Positions 51,827 through 62,135 of a stretch of DNA of 64,000 bases are shown piece after piece; position 1 is the first letter of the stretch; the number at the start of each line of letters is the position of its first letter. The stretch comes from Actimicrobium antarcticum. Its GTDB lineage: Bacteria > Pseudomonadota > Gammaproteobacteria > Burkholderiales > Burkholderiaceae_D. The notes under the pieces were generated by a model that searched no databases, was not told where the DNA came from, and worked only from the letters and a program-made list of their open reading frames with translations. Location: contig NZ_BAAAZE010000007.1 of the NCBI RefSeq assembly GCF_039536745.1, forward strand, positions 186,001-250,000, written 5' to 3'. The translations under genes and the position numbers were made by a program.

Positions 51827-53329
51827 TTAGTACAGCGTGCGCACGAAGGCGCGCAGCGACTGACCTACGGCGGTCTCGCACGCGGTCATCAGCGCACCCG
51901 GCATCAGGCCGAGCGCCACGACAGCGGCGCCGTTCAGACTCAGCACCACACGCATGTCGGTGTTGGCGACGATCTTTTCGGTGGTGGCTGGCGCATCGAA
52001 GTACATGACCTTGATCACGCGCAAATAGTAGTAAGCACCGATCAGCGAGAACAATACCGCCAGCACGGCAAGCCAGATATGGCCGGTTCCGAGCACTGCC
52101 TGCAGTACCGACAATTTGGCGTAGAAACCCATCATCGGCGGCACACCTGCCAGCGAGAACATGAATAGCATCATGACCAGCGCAAACCACGGGCTGCGCT
52201 GATTGAGGCCTTTCAGGTCATCGATGTTCTCGGCTTCAAAACCGGAACGCGACAGCAGCATGATGATGCCGAAGGTGCCCAGCGTGGTCATCACATAGGT
52301 GATGGTGTAGAACATCGCCGAGCTGTAGGCATTGACTGCCGAGAAGCCATTGCCATCGGTCACACCAGACAACAGGCCGAGCAGCACAAAACCCATTTGC
52401 GAGATCGTCGAATACGCCAGCATGCGTTTCAGGTTGGTCTGGATGATGGCGGTGATGTTACCGATCGCCAGCGACAGGATGGCCAGCACCATCAGCATTT
52501 GCTGCCAGTCGAACGCCAGCGGCAGCAAGCCTTCCACTAGCAGGCGCACCGTGATAACGAAGGTCGCCAGTTTTGGCGCGCCGCCCAGCAGCAGGGTTAC
52601 CGCAGTCGGTGCGCCCTGATAGACGTCAGGCACCCACATGTGGAATGGCACGACGCCGAGCTTGAAGGCCAGGCCAGCCACCACGAAGACGATACCGAAC
52701 ACCAGAATCGTGCGGTTGGCGGTGCCGGACATGCTGACCTTGACGATGTCTGCCAGGTCGAGCGAACCGGTGGCGCCGTACAGCATCGACATCCCGTACA
52801 ACAGGAAACCGGACGCCAGCGCGCCGAGGATGAAGTACTTCATCGCCGCTTCGGTCGATTGGGTATGTTCACGTCGCAATGCCACCAGCGCGTACAGCGA
52901 CAGCGACATCAGTTCGAGTCCCAGATAAATGATCAGCAGGTTGCTACCTGAAATCATCACCATCTGGCCCGCCAGCGAGAACAGCGCCAGCACATAGAAT
53001 TCGCCACCGAGCTTGTCATTGACGATGCCGCGCGCCGCCACGTAACTGCGCGAATACACCAGCGTCACGCCCACCGCCAGATACGAAAACAGCTTCATCA
53101 GGTTGGCCATCGGATCGACCACGACCATGTTACCGAAGATGTAGGACGTTTCGCCGATCATCAGATAGACGTAGCTGATCGCACCGCACACAGCGAGGGT
53201 GACCAGCGACAGTGCATACGTAATCGAACGCTGCTTGTCCGACAAATACATGTCGATCAGCAGAATGATCGACGTGGCGATGATCAGGAAAATTTCAGGA
53301 TAGATAGGGATCAGATTCATGTTGTTCAT
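51827..53329 (-). CDS. nuoN: NADH-quinone oxidoreductase subunit N
   Basis: NuoN is an antiporter-like proton-pumping subunit (500 aa). Conserved features include LGLELMSLSLYALVA, KYFILGALASGFLLYG, FKLGVVPFHMWVPDVYQGAP and AYSTISQMGFVLLG. An internal ATG at 53320 is an alternative start. It lies 49 bp after nuoM. Confidence 0.96.
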   Translation of the reverse strand: MNNMNLIPIYPEIFLIIATSIILLIDMYLSDKQRSITYALSLVTLAVCGAISYVYLMIGETSYIFGNMVVVDPMANLMKLFSYLAVGVTLVYSRSYVAARGIVNDKLGGEFYVLALFSLAGQMVMISGSNLLIIYLGLELMSLSLYALVALRREHTQSTEAAMKYFILGALASGFLLYGMSMLYGATGSLDLADIVKVSMSGTANRTILVFGIVFVVAGLAFKLGVVPFHMWVPDVYQGAPTAVTLLLGGAPKLATFVITVRLLVEGLLPLAFDWQQMLMVLAILSLAIGNITAIIQTNLKRMLAYSTISQMGFVLLGLLSGVTDGNGFSAVNAYSSAMFYTITYVMTTLGTFGIIMLLSRSGFEAENIDDLKGLNQRSPWFALVMMLFMFSLAGVPPMMGFYAKLSVLQAVLGTGHIWLAVLAVLFSLIGAYYYLRVIKVMYFDAPATTEKIVANTDMRVVLSLNGAAVVALGLMPGALMTACETAVGQSLRAFVRTLY

Positions 53330-53378
53330 TTTATTGCCGCAACCGGCTGTCCACTAAGGATGTTGGCGTTCAGGTTCA

Positions 53379-54881
53379 TCAGTTGGCTTTGGAGATCGAC
53401 ACATGCTGCAGCAGATCTGCCACCGAGGTTTGCATCGCATCGGTGATCGGCGCCGGGTACAGGCCCATCACCAGGACAGCAATCGCAATCACACCGAGCA
53501 TGCCGAATTCGCGCAGGCTCAGGTCTTTCAGCTTGGCCACGTTGTCGTTGGCAACCGCACCGAAGATCACGCGCTTGACCAGCCACAACGAGTACGCCGC
53601 ACCGAAGATTAGCGCCGTCGCTGCCAGCAAACCTATCCAGAAATTGAACTTGATCGCACCGAGGATGACCATGAACTCGCCCACGAAACCGGAGGTGGCA
53701 GGCAAGCCGCAATTGGCCAGCGAAAACAGCACGAAGAAGGCCGCAAACTTCGGCATCGTATTCACCACTCCGCCGTAGTCGGCGATGGCGCGTGAATGCA
53801 TGCGGTCGTACAGCACGCCGATACACAGGAACATCGCGGCCGAGACGAAGCCGTGGGAAATCATCTGGACGATACCGCCCTGCACTGCCATGTCATTGAA
53901 GACAAAGAAACCGAGCGTGACGAAACCCATGTGCGCAATCGACGAATAGGCGACCAGTTTTTTCATGTCGGTCTGGACCAGCGCGACCAGGCCAATGTAG
54001 ATCACCGCGATCAGGGACAGCGTGATCATCATCGGTGCCAGATAGTGGCTGGCATCCGGCGTGATCGGCAGCGAGAAGCGCAGGAAGCCATACGCACCCA
54101 GCTTCAGCATGATCGCTGCCAGCACGACCGACCCACCGGTAGGTGCTTCAACGTGGGCGTCCGGCAGCCAGGTATGCACCGGCCACATCGGCACCTTGAC
54201 GGCAAACGCCATCAGGAAAGCCAGGAACAGCGGAATCTGCACGTTCAACGGCAATGGCAGATCGTGCCAGTACGTGATGTCGAACGAACCGCCCGAGGCG
54301 AAGTACAGGTACAGCAACGCGACCAGCATCAGCAGCGAACCGAAGAAGGTGTACAGGAAGAATTTGATCGCTGCGTAGACCCGGTTTGCGCCGCCCCAGA
54401 TACCGATAATGATGAACATCGGGATCAGCGTGGCTTCGAAGAATACGTAGAACAGCAAGCCGTCCAGCGCACAGAACACGCCGATCATCAGGCCCGACAG
54501 GATCAGGAAGGCACCCATGTACTGGGCGACTTTTTTCTCGATGACTTCCCAGGCGGCGACCACGACGATGATGGTCACGAACGCGGTCAGCACCACCAGC
54601 CACAGCGAGATGCCATCGATACCAAGGAAGTACTGGATATTGAAGCGCTCGATCCAGGACATCTTTTCGACAAACTGCATGCCGTGGGCGGCATTATCGA
54701 AGTGCTGAACCAGTGGCAGCGTAGCCAGGAAGCTGACCACCGAACCGATCAGTGCGGCAAGTCGCACCAGGCCGGGATTGTCATCGCGACCGAATGCCAG
54801 GATCAGCAGGCCAAAGGCAATCGGGCACCAGATGGCCAGGCTGAGAATTGAAAACGAAGCGGAGAATGTGGACTGAATCAT
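53379..54881 (-). CDS. nuoM: NADH-quinone oxidoreductase subunit M
   Basis: NuoM (500 aa) is an antiporter-like membrane subunit. Conserved segments are FFEATLIPMFIIIGIWGG, KVPMWPVHTWLPDAHVEAP, and KLVAYSSIAHMGFVTLG. The key Glu and Lys of the proton channel lie in these. It is 26 bp from nuoL. Confidence 0.96.
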   Translation of the reverse strand: MIQSTFSASFSILSLAIWCPIAFGLLILAFGRDDNPGLVRLAALIGSVVSFLATLPLVQHFDNAAHGMQFVEKMSWIERFNIQYFLGIDGISLWLVVLTAFVTIIVVVAAWEVIEKKVAQYMGAFLILSGLMIGVFCALDGLLFYVFFEATLIPMFIIIGIWGGANRVYAAIKFFLYTFFGSLLMLVALLYLYFASGGSFDITYWHDLPLPLNVQIPLFLAFLMAFAVKVPMWPVHTWLPDAHVEAPTGGSVVLAAIMLKLGAYGFLRFSLPITPDASHYLAPMMITLSLIAVIYIGLVALVQTDMKKLVAYSSIAHMGFVTLGFFVFNDMAVQGGIVQMISHGFVSAAMFLCIGVLYDRMHSRAIADYGGVVNTMPKFAAFFVLFSLANCGLPATSGFVGEFMVILGAIKFNFWIGLLAATALIFGAAYSLWLVKRVIFGAVANDNVAKLKDLSLREFGMLGVIAIAVLVMGLYPAPITDAMQTSVADLLQHVSISKAN

Positions 54882-54907
54882 GAGTATGTTGGAGTGACCT
54901 GGCCAGC

Positions 54908-56980
54908 TTATTGGTTAAAAGGAAACCGTGGGAATGGCAGGAACGCCATCAAGAATCCCAGCACGCCAAGAATCATCACGAATGCGTAATGGTAGATATA
55001 GCCGGACTGCAATTTGCGGATGACGGTGGACAACCAGCCAACGACCCTGGCGCTACCGTTGACGACGACCCCGTCGATCAGCACGCGATCACCGAAGCGC
55101 GAGAAGCCGGAACCGATCGCAATCGCACCCTTGGCGAAGACGACCTCGTTGAACTTGTCGAGGTAGTACTTGTTCTCCAGCAGCGTGTAGATCGGGCCGC
55201 ATTTTTGTTTGATCAGCGCCGGCACTTTCGGATTGATCAGGTAGAAATAATACGAACTCGCGACACCGGCAACCGCCAGCCAGAACGGCAGCGAGGTCAG
55301 ACCATGCAAGGCCATTTGCAGCGGTCCGTGGAACTCGTTGCGCAATTCTTCCATCGCGTGGTGGGCTTCATTGACAAAGATGACGTTCTTGAAGAAGTCG
55401 CCGAACAGCATCGGCTCGATGGTCAGGAAACCGATCAGTGCTGACGGAATCGCCAGCAATACCAGCGGCAAGGTGATGACCCACGGTGACTCGTGCGGCT
55501 TCTGTCCAGGAGCCAGACCGTGATGTTCATCGTGGCCGTGCGCATGCGCATCGTCCTTGGCATCGTGGTGGTCGTCATGGGCAGCGGCATGATGCGGCTG
55601 ACCGAAACGCTCTTTGCCATGGAACACAATAAAGTACATGCGGAACGAGTAGAACGCCGTGACGAACACGCCGGCCAGAACCGAGAACTGGGCAAAACCG
55701 GCACCAGGCAAATGGGTAGCCGCGACCGCCTCGATGATGCTGTCTTTCGAATAGAAACCCGAGAAGAACGGCGTACCGATCAGGGCCAGCGAACCGACCA
55801 GCGACGTGATCCAGGTAATCGGCATGTATTTGCGCAGGCCACCCATGTTGCGGATGTCCTGGTCGTGGTGCATGCCGACGATCACCGACCCGGCGCCGAG
55901 GAACAGCAAGGCCTTGAAGAACGCATGCGTCATCAGGTGAAACACGGCGATCGAGTATGCCGAGCAACCGAGCGCCACGGTCATGTAGCCGAGCTGCGAC
56001 AGCGTCGAATACGCCACTACGCGCTTGATGTCGGTCTGGATGATGCCCAGGAACCCCATGAACAGCGCCGTGATCGAACCGATCACCAGAATGAACGACA
56101 GCGCCATGTCGGACAGCTCGAACAGCGGCGACATGCGTGCCACCATGAAGATACCGGCCGTGACCATGGTTGCCGCGTGAATCAGCGCCGAAATCGGGGT
56201 CGGGCCTTCCATCGAATCAGGCAACCAGACATGCAGCGGAAATTGTGCCGACTTGCCCATCGCGCCAATAAACAGGCAGATGCAGGCCACCGTCACCAGC
56301 ATCCAGCCGGTACCCGGCAGCATCAATGTCGCGAGCGCTTCTTTTTTGGCAAACACTTCCTGATAGTTCATCGAGCCGGCATACGCCATCAGCAAGCCAA
56401 TGCCGAGGATGAAACCAAAGTCACCGACCCGGTTGACCAGGAAGGCTTTCATGTTGGCGACGATCGCGGTCGGCTTGGTGTAATAGAAACCGATCAGCAA
56501 ATACGACACCAGACCCACCGCCTCCCAGCCGAAGAACAGCTGCAGGAAGTTGTTGCTCATGACCAGCATCAACATCGAGAACGTGAACAGCGAAATGTAC
56601 GAAAAGAAGCGGTTGTAGCCTTCGTCTTCGCGCATGTAGCCGACCGAGTACACGTGCACCATCAGCGACACGAAGGTCACCACGCACATCATCATCGCGG
56701 TCAGGCTGTCGATGAGGAAACCAACTTCCATCTTCAGCGACCCAACGGTCAGCCAGGTGTAAAGCGTGCCATTGAAACTGGCACCATCCAGCACAGCCAT
56801 CAGGGTCTGAATCGAGACGATCAGTGCGATCAGCACGCCAAGAATGGTCGCGGTATGCGAGACTCTGCGGCCGATCACATTGCCGAAAAAGCGGGTACCG
56901 AAGAGACCGGCAATCGCCGCGCCGACCAGCGGCGCCAGCGGAACGACCAGCAAGAGGTTGGGGTTAAGTTGGCCTGCCAT
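54908..56980 (-). CDS. nuoL: NADH-quinone oxidoreductase subunit L
   Basis: NuoL (690 aa) is the largest antiporter-like subunit with the lateral helix. Seen: FFGWEAVGLVSYLLIGFYY, KSAQFPLHVWLPDSMEGPTP, AYSTLSQLGYMTVALG. A His/Asp-rich cytoplasmic loop (about 470-500) precedes the C-terminal helices. It follows nuoK by 69 bp. Confidence 0.96.
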   Translation of the reverse strand: MAGQLNPNLLLVVPLAPLVGAAIAGLFGTRFFGNVIGRRVSHTATILGVLIALIVSIQTLMAVLDGASFNGTLYTWLTVGSLKMEVGFLIDSLTAMMMCVVTFVSLMVHVYSVGYMREDEGYNRFFSYISLFTFSMLMLVMSNNFLQLFFGWEAVGLVSYLLIGFYYTKPTAIVANMKAFLVNRVGDFGFILGIGLLMAYAGSMNYQEVFAKKEALATLMLPGTGWMLVTVACICLFIGAMGKSAQFPLHVWLPDSMEGPTPISALIHAATMVTAGIFMVARMSPLFELSDMALSFILVIGSITALFMGFLGIIQTDIKRVVAYSTLSQLGYMTVALGCSAYSIAVFHLMTHAFFKALLFLGAGSVIVGMHHDQDIRNMGGLRKYMPITWITSLVGSLALIGTPFFSGFYSKDSIIEAVAATHLPGAGFAQFSVLAGVFVTAFYSFRMYFIVFHGKERFGQPHHAAAHDDHHDAKDDAHAHGHDEHHGLAPGQKPHESPWVITLPLVLLAIPSALIGFLTIEPMLFGDFFKNVIFVNEAHHAMEELRNEFHGPLQMALHGLTSLPFWLAVAGVASSYYFYLINPKVPALIKQKCGPIYTLLENKYYLDKFNEVVFAKGAIAIGSGFSRFGDRVLIDGVVVNGSARVVGWLSTVIRKLQSGYIYHYAFVMILGVLGFLMAFLPFPRFPFNQ

Positions 56981-57049
56981 GTTAGACCTTATCGTTATTT
57001 TTGCACTGCATGTTCAAAAGCATGATGGTGTTGATGGTCATCACAGTGA

Positions 57050-57358
57050 CTATCCTTTCAGGCTGTCGAGGTCTTCGACATTGATGGTGTCGAGGTTACG
57101 GAACAGCACCACCAGAATGGCCAGCCCGATCGCCGACTCGGCAGCCGCGACGGTAAGAATGAAGAACACGAAAATCTGCCCGGCTGCGTCGCCCAGGTAA
57201 TGCGAGAACGCGATGAAATTGGTATTCACCGCCAGCAGCATCAGCTCGATCGCCATCAACAGCACGATGATGTTTTTGCGGTTGAGGAAGATGCCGACAA
57301 TCGAGATCGCGAACAGGATCGCGCCGAGGATCAGGTAGTGTGCGAGGGTAACGGTCAC
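57050..57358 (-). CDS. nuoK: NADH-quinone oxidoreductase subunit K
   Basis: The 102-residue subunit has three TM segments; conserved membrane Glu residues are in LLMAIELMLLAVN and VAAAESAIGLAILV. It starts 9 bp after the nuoJ stop. Confidence 0.95.
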   Translation of the reverse strand: MTVTLAHYLILGAILFAISIVGIFLNRKNIIVLLMAIELMLLAVNTNFIAFSHYLGDAAGQIFVFFILTVAAAESAIGLAILVVLFRNLDTINVEDLDSLKG

Positions 57359-57367
57359 GTGGGCCCC

Positions 57368-58039
57368 TTATTTTTGTTCTGCTGCGGGTGCAGCGGGGGT
57401 TGCCGGGTCGCCGGAGCCGGAGTCAGCACCAACCACTGCAGCGCGGGTCGATTCGGATTTCATTTTGACGATACGCACGCGGTCGCTGGCCTTGACCTTA
57501 ACGGCAGCTGCAGGATCGAAATACTTGCTGTCCTTGCGTTTGCGCAGCGTCAGCGAAACCGCCGCGACGATAGCCAACAACAGAATTACTGCAGCAACTT
57601 CAAACGCATACACGTATTCGGTATAGATCAGCTTGCCGAGTTCCTTGGTGTTGCCGATCGTGTTGGCTGCCGCCGGGACTTGCGCGTCCGGTGCCCAGAA
57701 TGCCTGCAACAGCACCGCCGACATTTCCAGCACGATGAGCACCCCGATGAAGGCGGCGAACGGCAGGTATCCCCAGAAGCCCTCGCGCATCTTGTCGATA
57801 TTAATATCGAGCATCATCACGACGAACAGGAACAGCACCATCACCGCGCCGACATACACCAGCACCAGCACGATGGCGAGGAATTCGGCTTTCAGCAACA
57901 GCCAGATGCCTGCCGCCGAGAAAAAAGCCAGTACCAGAAACAGCGCGGAATGCACCGGATTGCGGTCAGTGATGACTTTCAGCGCGGCGAGCACGAGGAT
58001 CGCCGAAAACGCGTAAAACAAGGCAGTTTTAAATTCCAT
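57368..58039 (-). CDS. nuoJ: NADH-quinone oxidoreductase subunit J
   Basis: The 223-residue subunit has five TM segments with the conserved ILVYVGAVMVLFLFVVMML-type helix (here LVLVYVGAVMVLFLFVVMML) and VHSALFLVLAF. The C-terminal tail is Ala/Pro/Ser-rich and longer than in E. coli. Confidence 0.95.
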   Translation of the reverse strand: MEFKTALFYAFSAILVLAALKVITDRNPVHSALFLVLAFFSAAGIWLLLKAEFLAIVLVLVYVGAVMVLFLFVVMMLDINIDKMREGFWGYLPFAAFIGVLIVLEMSAVLLQAFWAPDAQVPAAANTIGNTKELGKLIYTEYVYAFEVAAVILLLAIVAAVSLTLRKRKDSKYFDPAAAVKVKASDRVRIVKMKSESTRAAVVGADSGSGDPATPAAPAAEQK

Positions 58040-58099
58040 GATGGACCAGAAGAGTCGGCATGCAAACTGCCAGATTGAGGTGAGGTGCTGACAGATTCA

Positions 58100-58588
58100 T
58101 CAGCGGTACGGTGCGTCGGCAGCACGGGCTGCAGCGATGTCGTTTTCGTAGCGGTCGCCGACGGCGAGCAGCATTTCCTTGGTGTAGTACAAGTCGCCGC
58201 GCTTCTCGCCGTGGTACTCGAGAATGCTGGTTTCGACGATCGAATCGACCGGACAGGACTCTTCGCAAAAACCGCAGAAGATGCATTTGGTCAGGTCGAT
58301 GTCATAGCGCGTGGTGCGACGTGAGCCGTCGTCGCGCTGTTCCGATTCGATCGTGATGGCCATCGCCGGGCACACTGCTTCGCACAGTTTGCAGGCGATG
58401 CAGCGTTCTTCGCCATTCGGGTAGCGTCGCAATGCATGCAAACCACGGAACCGCGGTGACTGCGGGGTTTTTTCTTCCGGGAACTGCACCGTGATCTTGC
58501 GCGCAAACATGTACCGGCCGGTCAGGGCCATGCCCTTGAACAGCTCGCGCAGCATCAGGCTGCTAAAAAAATCCTTGATGGCTTCCAT
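58100..58588 (-). CDS. nuoI: NADH-quinone oxidoreductase subunit I
   Basis: The 162-residue ferredoxin-like subunit carries clusters N6a/N6b: CIACKLCEAVCPAMAI and CIFCGFCEESCPVDSI. ATG 58588 (MEAIKDFFSS) begins the conserved N-terminus; an upstream in-frame ATG is not favoured because it would overlap nuoH. Confidence 0.96.
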   Translation of the reverse strand: MEAIKDFFSSLMLRELFKGMALTGRYMFARKITVQFPEEKTPQSPRFRGLHALRRYPNGEERCIACKLCEAVCPAMAITIESEQRDDGSRRTTRYDIDLTKCIFCGFCEESCPVDSIVETSILEYHGEKRGDLYYTKEMLLAVGDRYENDIAAARAADAPYR

Positions 58589-58608
58589 TTTGTACCAGCC
58601 TCTTTTCT

Positions 58609-59697
58609 TTACTTCCAAATGTTCCATGAGGTCTGCATCCACGCAGCCACGATCACCAGATACCCGAGCGTCAGCGGAATGAAAACCTTCCAGCCGAGAC
58701 GCATGATCTGGTCATACCGGTAACGCGGGAATGACGCACGCACCCAGATGAAAATCGATACCACCAGGAAGGTCTTGATGCCCAGCCAGATCCAGCCCGG
58801 CAGATAGGACAGCAAGCCCAACACGGGAATCTGTTCGCCGATCGGTGAATTCCAGCCGCCCAGGAACATCAGCGAGGCGAGTGCCGAAATCAGGATCATG
58901 TTGGCGTACTCGGCCAGGAAGAACATCGCAAACGACATGCCCGAGTATTCCACCATGTGACCGGCAACGATTTCCGACTCGCCTTCGACCACGTCGAACG
59001 GATGACGGTTGGTTTCGGCGATGCCCGAAATAATGTAGACACCGAACATCGGCAATAGTGGCAACCAGTTCCAGGACAGGAAGTTCAAACCGATGTCGGC
59101 CATCCGTCCGTGCGTCTGGCTCATCACGATGTCGGTGAAGTTCAGGCTGCCTGTCACCATCAGCACAATGACCAGCACGAAGCCCATCGAAATTTCGTAC
59201 GACACCATCTGTGCTGACGCGCGCATCGCACCGAGGAAAGCGTATTTCGAATTCGATGCCCATCCGGCGATGATCACGCCATACACTTCCAGCGACATGA
59301 TCGCCATCGCAAACAGCAAACCGGCGTTCAGGTTGGCGAGCGCCTGTTCGGGACCGAACGGGATGATGACCCAGGCGGCCAACGCCGGCATGATGGTCAT
59401 GATCGGTGCGATCACGAACAATGCCTTGTTGGCTTTGGCCGGGATGATGATTTCTTTTAGCAGCAACTTCAGGGCATCGGCGATCGGTTGCAGCAGACCG
59501 GCAGGACCGACCCGGTTCGGGCCGATACGCACGTGCATCCAGCCGATCATCTTGCGCTCCCACAGCGTCAGGTAGGCCACGCAACCCATGATCGGCAACA
59601 CCAGCAGGATGATCTTGATCAGGTTCCAGACCAGCGGCCAGAAGTAACCGAACCAGCTATTGCCGGTGGCATGGATATTCAGCAGAAACTGATCCAT
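58609..59697 (-). CDS. nuoH: NADH-quinone oxidoreductase subunit H
   Basis: The 362-residue membrane subunit forms part of the quinone site. Conserved: ERKMIGWMHVRIGPNRVGP, LKEIIIPAKANK, GWASNSKYAFLGAMRASAQM, NRHPFDVVEGESEIVAGHMV. Its ATG shares a base with the nuoG stop (TAATG). Confidence 0.96.
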   Translation of the reverse strand: MDQFLLNIHATGNSWFGYFWPLVWNLIKIILLVLPIMGCVAYLTLWERKMIGWMHVRIGPNRVGPAGLLQPIADALKLLLKEIIIPAKANKALFVIAPIMTIMPALAAWVIIPFGPEQALANLNAGLLFAMAIMSLEVYGVIIAGWASNSKYAFLGAMRASAQMVSYEISMGFVLVIVLMVTGSLNFTDIVMSQTHGRMADIGLNFLSWNWLPLLPMFGVYIISGIAETNRHPFDVVEGESEIVAGHMVEYSGMSFAMFFLAEYANMILISALASLMFLGGWNSPIGEQIPVLGLLSYLPGWIWLGIKTFLVVSIFIWVRASFPRYRYDQIMRLGWKVFIPLTLGYLVIVAAWMQTSWNIWK

Positions 59698-62033
59698 TAC
59701 GCTTTCTCCAGACTGATCGGGCCGAACATGGCACCCAGCATTGCGGTCGACTTGTGTCCCGCAGAAATACGAACCGCGTTGTCAGGCAAACCGGCCTCGA
59801 CCAACGCCACCAGCAGCGCGCTACCCGAACCCTGGGTCACGCGCACTGTGTCGCCGTCGATAATGGCGAGGCGCTGTGCCAGTGCCGTCGGGATGCGGGC
59901 TTTTGGTGCCTGGGCATCATTGGTCTCCTGTAATGCCGGAGCGCGGCGGACAATCGCATCGGTGAAGTAGATGGGCACGTCAGCGACACGTTCGAGGCCG
60001 GTGCTCGCCAGCGCAGCAGCAGCCTTCGGTGCAATGGTGGTCGTGTTGTTCATACGCGCGGTCAGGTCAAGGTCGATGATCGACGCAGCACCGAGCACCT
60101 CGTTGCGTATCGCTTCGGACGTCTCGTAGTCAAACCCGGTCAGGCCAAGCAGGTTACCCAGTACGCGCAAGACTTTCCAGCCCGGACGGGTATCGCCCAG
60201 TGGCTTGACGGTGCCGTTAAAACTTTGCGCACGACCTTCGCAGCTGACGAAGGTGCCGGACGTTTCGGTGAACGGGGCAATCGGCAACAGCACATCGGCG
60301 TAATCGAGGCCGTGCTTGAAGGCCGAAAATGCGACCACCATCTCGGCTTGATCGAGCGCAGCGCGGGCGACCTGCGGATTGGCGGTATCGAGTTCGGGTT
60401 CGGTGTTGAACAGCAGGTAGGCTTTGCGCGGTGCTGAGAACGCGGTCACTGCATTGGCGCCCTGCCCTGGCAACGCGTTGGCCAGATAACCGCCCACCGT
60501 ATTCGCGGCTTCGGTCAGATATCCGAGCGTGGTACCCGTCGTTTGCGCCAGCCATTGGGCTGCTGCATGCAATTGCGCGGCCTGTGGATGCTGGGCCGCA
60601 GCGTTACCGAGCATGACAGCGCCGGGCTCACCGGACAACAAGCTGGCAGCAATTTGCTTGGCTTCCGGAGAGGCATCGGCGGTCTCGACACCATCGGGAA
60701 CCGCAACCGACTTTGCCGAAGCAACGGCATTGATGACCTGACCGAGCATGGCCAGCCAGTCAGACGGTGCAGCGATGATCTTGTTCGCCACCGGCATCAG
60801 CAAGTCATCATCGGTAGCGTGCAAGACACTGATCTTCGCGCCATTCTTGACAGCCTGACGCAGACGCGCAGCCAGCAGCGGATGGTCCTTGCGCAGGAAC
60901 GAACCAATTACGAAGACACGCTGCAACTGACCGAAGTCGTTGATCGACATGCCCAGCCACGGCGTGACCACACCGTCGAGTGCGAAGTCGGATTGACGCA
61001 GGCGGAAATCGATATTCTCGGACCCCAGGCCGCGCACCACTTTTTGCAGCAGCGACAGTTCTTCCAGCGTGGAATTCGGTGTGGCGAGTGCGGCAATTGC
61101 ATCGGCACCGTGCTCGTTTTTAATGTTGCGCAAACCGTGCGCGACATATTCGAGCGCACTTTGCCAGCTGGTTTCCTGCCACTTGCCACCCTGCTTGACC
61201 ATCGGGACGGTCAGACGCTCGTCGCTGTTGAGGCCTTCGTACGCAAAGCGATCTTTGTCCGACAACCAGCATTCGTTGATCGCATCGTTTTCCATCGGCA
61301 GCACGCGCATCACGCGGGCCCCCTTGACCTGCACGACCAGGTTGGTACCGAGGCCGTCATGCGCACTCACCGATTTGCGGCGCGACAGTTCCCAGGTACG
61401 GGCGCTGTAGCGGAATGGCTTGGAGGTCAGTGCGCCTACCGGGCACAGGTCGATCATGTTGCCCGACAGTTCGGAATCCACTGCACTACCGACGAACGAG
61501 GTGATCTCGGCGTGTTCGCCGCGACCCAGCATGCCGAATTCCATCACGCCGCCAATTTCCTGGCCGAAGCGCACGCAGCGGGTGCAATGGATACAACGGC
61601 TCATCTCTTTCATCGAGATCAGCGGGCCGGCGTCTTTCGGCACCACGACGCGCTTTTCTTCTTCGTAGCGCGACGACGATTTACCATATCCGACCGCGAG
61701 ATCCTGCAACTGGCATTCGCCACCCTGATCGCAGATCGGGCAATCCAGCGGATGATTGATCAGCAGGAATTCCATCACGCCCTTTTGGGCCTGCACGGCT
61801 TTCTCGCTCTTCGAACGCACGATCATCCCGGCCGACACCGGCGTGGCGCAGGCTGGCAGCGGTTTCGGTGCTTTCTCCACTTCCACCAGACACATGCGGC
61901 AATTGGCCGCAATCGACAATTTCTTGTGGTAGCAGAAGTGCGGAATGTAGGTACCCAGCTTGTTGGCAGCGTCCATTACCATGCTGCCTGCAGGCACTTC
62001 AACTTTCTTGCCGTCTATTTCGATTTCGACCAT
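59697..62033 (-). CDS. nuoG: NADH-quinone oxidoreductase subunit G
   Basis: This 778-residue peripheral-arm subunit carries a 2Fe-2S domain (CYHKKLSIAANCRMC), His-ligated 4Fe-4S (HPLDCPICDQGGECQLQD), another cluster (CIHCTRCVRFGQEI), and a molybdopterin-oxidoreductase-like C-terminal region. ATG 62033 (MVEIEIDGKKV) begins the conserved domain; the frame is open upstream. Confidence 0.96.
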   Translation of the reverse strand: MVEIEIDGKKVEVPAGSMVMDAANKLGTYIPHFCYHKKLSIAANCRMCLVEVEKAPKPLPACATPVSAGMIVRSKSEKAVQAQKGVMEFLLINHPLDCPICDQGGECQLQDLAVGYGKSSSRYEEEKRVVVPKDAGPLISMKEMSRCIHCTRCVRFGQEIGGVMEFGMLGRGEHAEITSFVGSAVDSELSGNMIDLCPVGALTSKPFRYSARTWELSRRKSVSAHDGLGTNLVVQVKGARVMRVLPMENDAINECWLSDKDRFAYEGLNSDERLTVPMVKQGGKWQETSWQSALEYVAHGLRNIKNEHGADAIAALATPNSTLEELSLLQKVVRGLGSENIDFRLRQSDFALDGVVTPWLGMSINDFGQLQRVFVIGSFLRKDHPLLAARLRQAVKNGAKISVLHATDDDLLMPVANKIIAAPSDWLAMLGQVINAVASAKSVAVPDGVETADASPEAKQIAASLLSGEPGAVMLGNAAAQHPQAAQLHAAAQWLAQTTGTTLGYLTEAANTVGGYLANALPGQGANAVTAFSAPRKAYLLFNTEPELDTANPQVARAALDQAEMVVAFSAFKHGLDYADVLLPIAPFTETSGTFVSCEGRAQSFNGTVKPLGDTRPGWKVLRVLGNLLGLTGFDYETSEAIRNEVLGAASIIDLDLTARMNNTTTIAPKAAAALASTGLERVADVPIYFTDAIVRRAPALQETNDAQAPKARIPTALAQRLAIIDGDTVRVTQGSGSALLVALVEAGLPDNAVRISAGHKSTAMLGAMFGPISLEKA

Positions 62034-62135
62034 GGCTATCTTTGTTGCCCAAGTGTTGGCGGACTGCCTGAGGCATGCCGCACGATGCAAAAGTGATCGA
62101 GGTAACTGGTCTGGTTCGCGTGTCGATCCGAACGA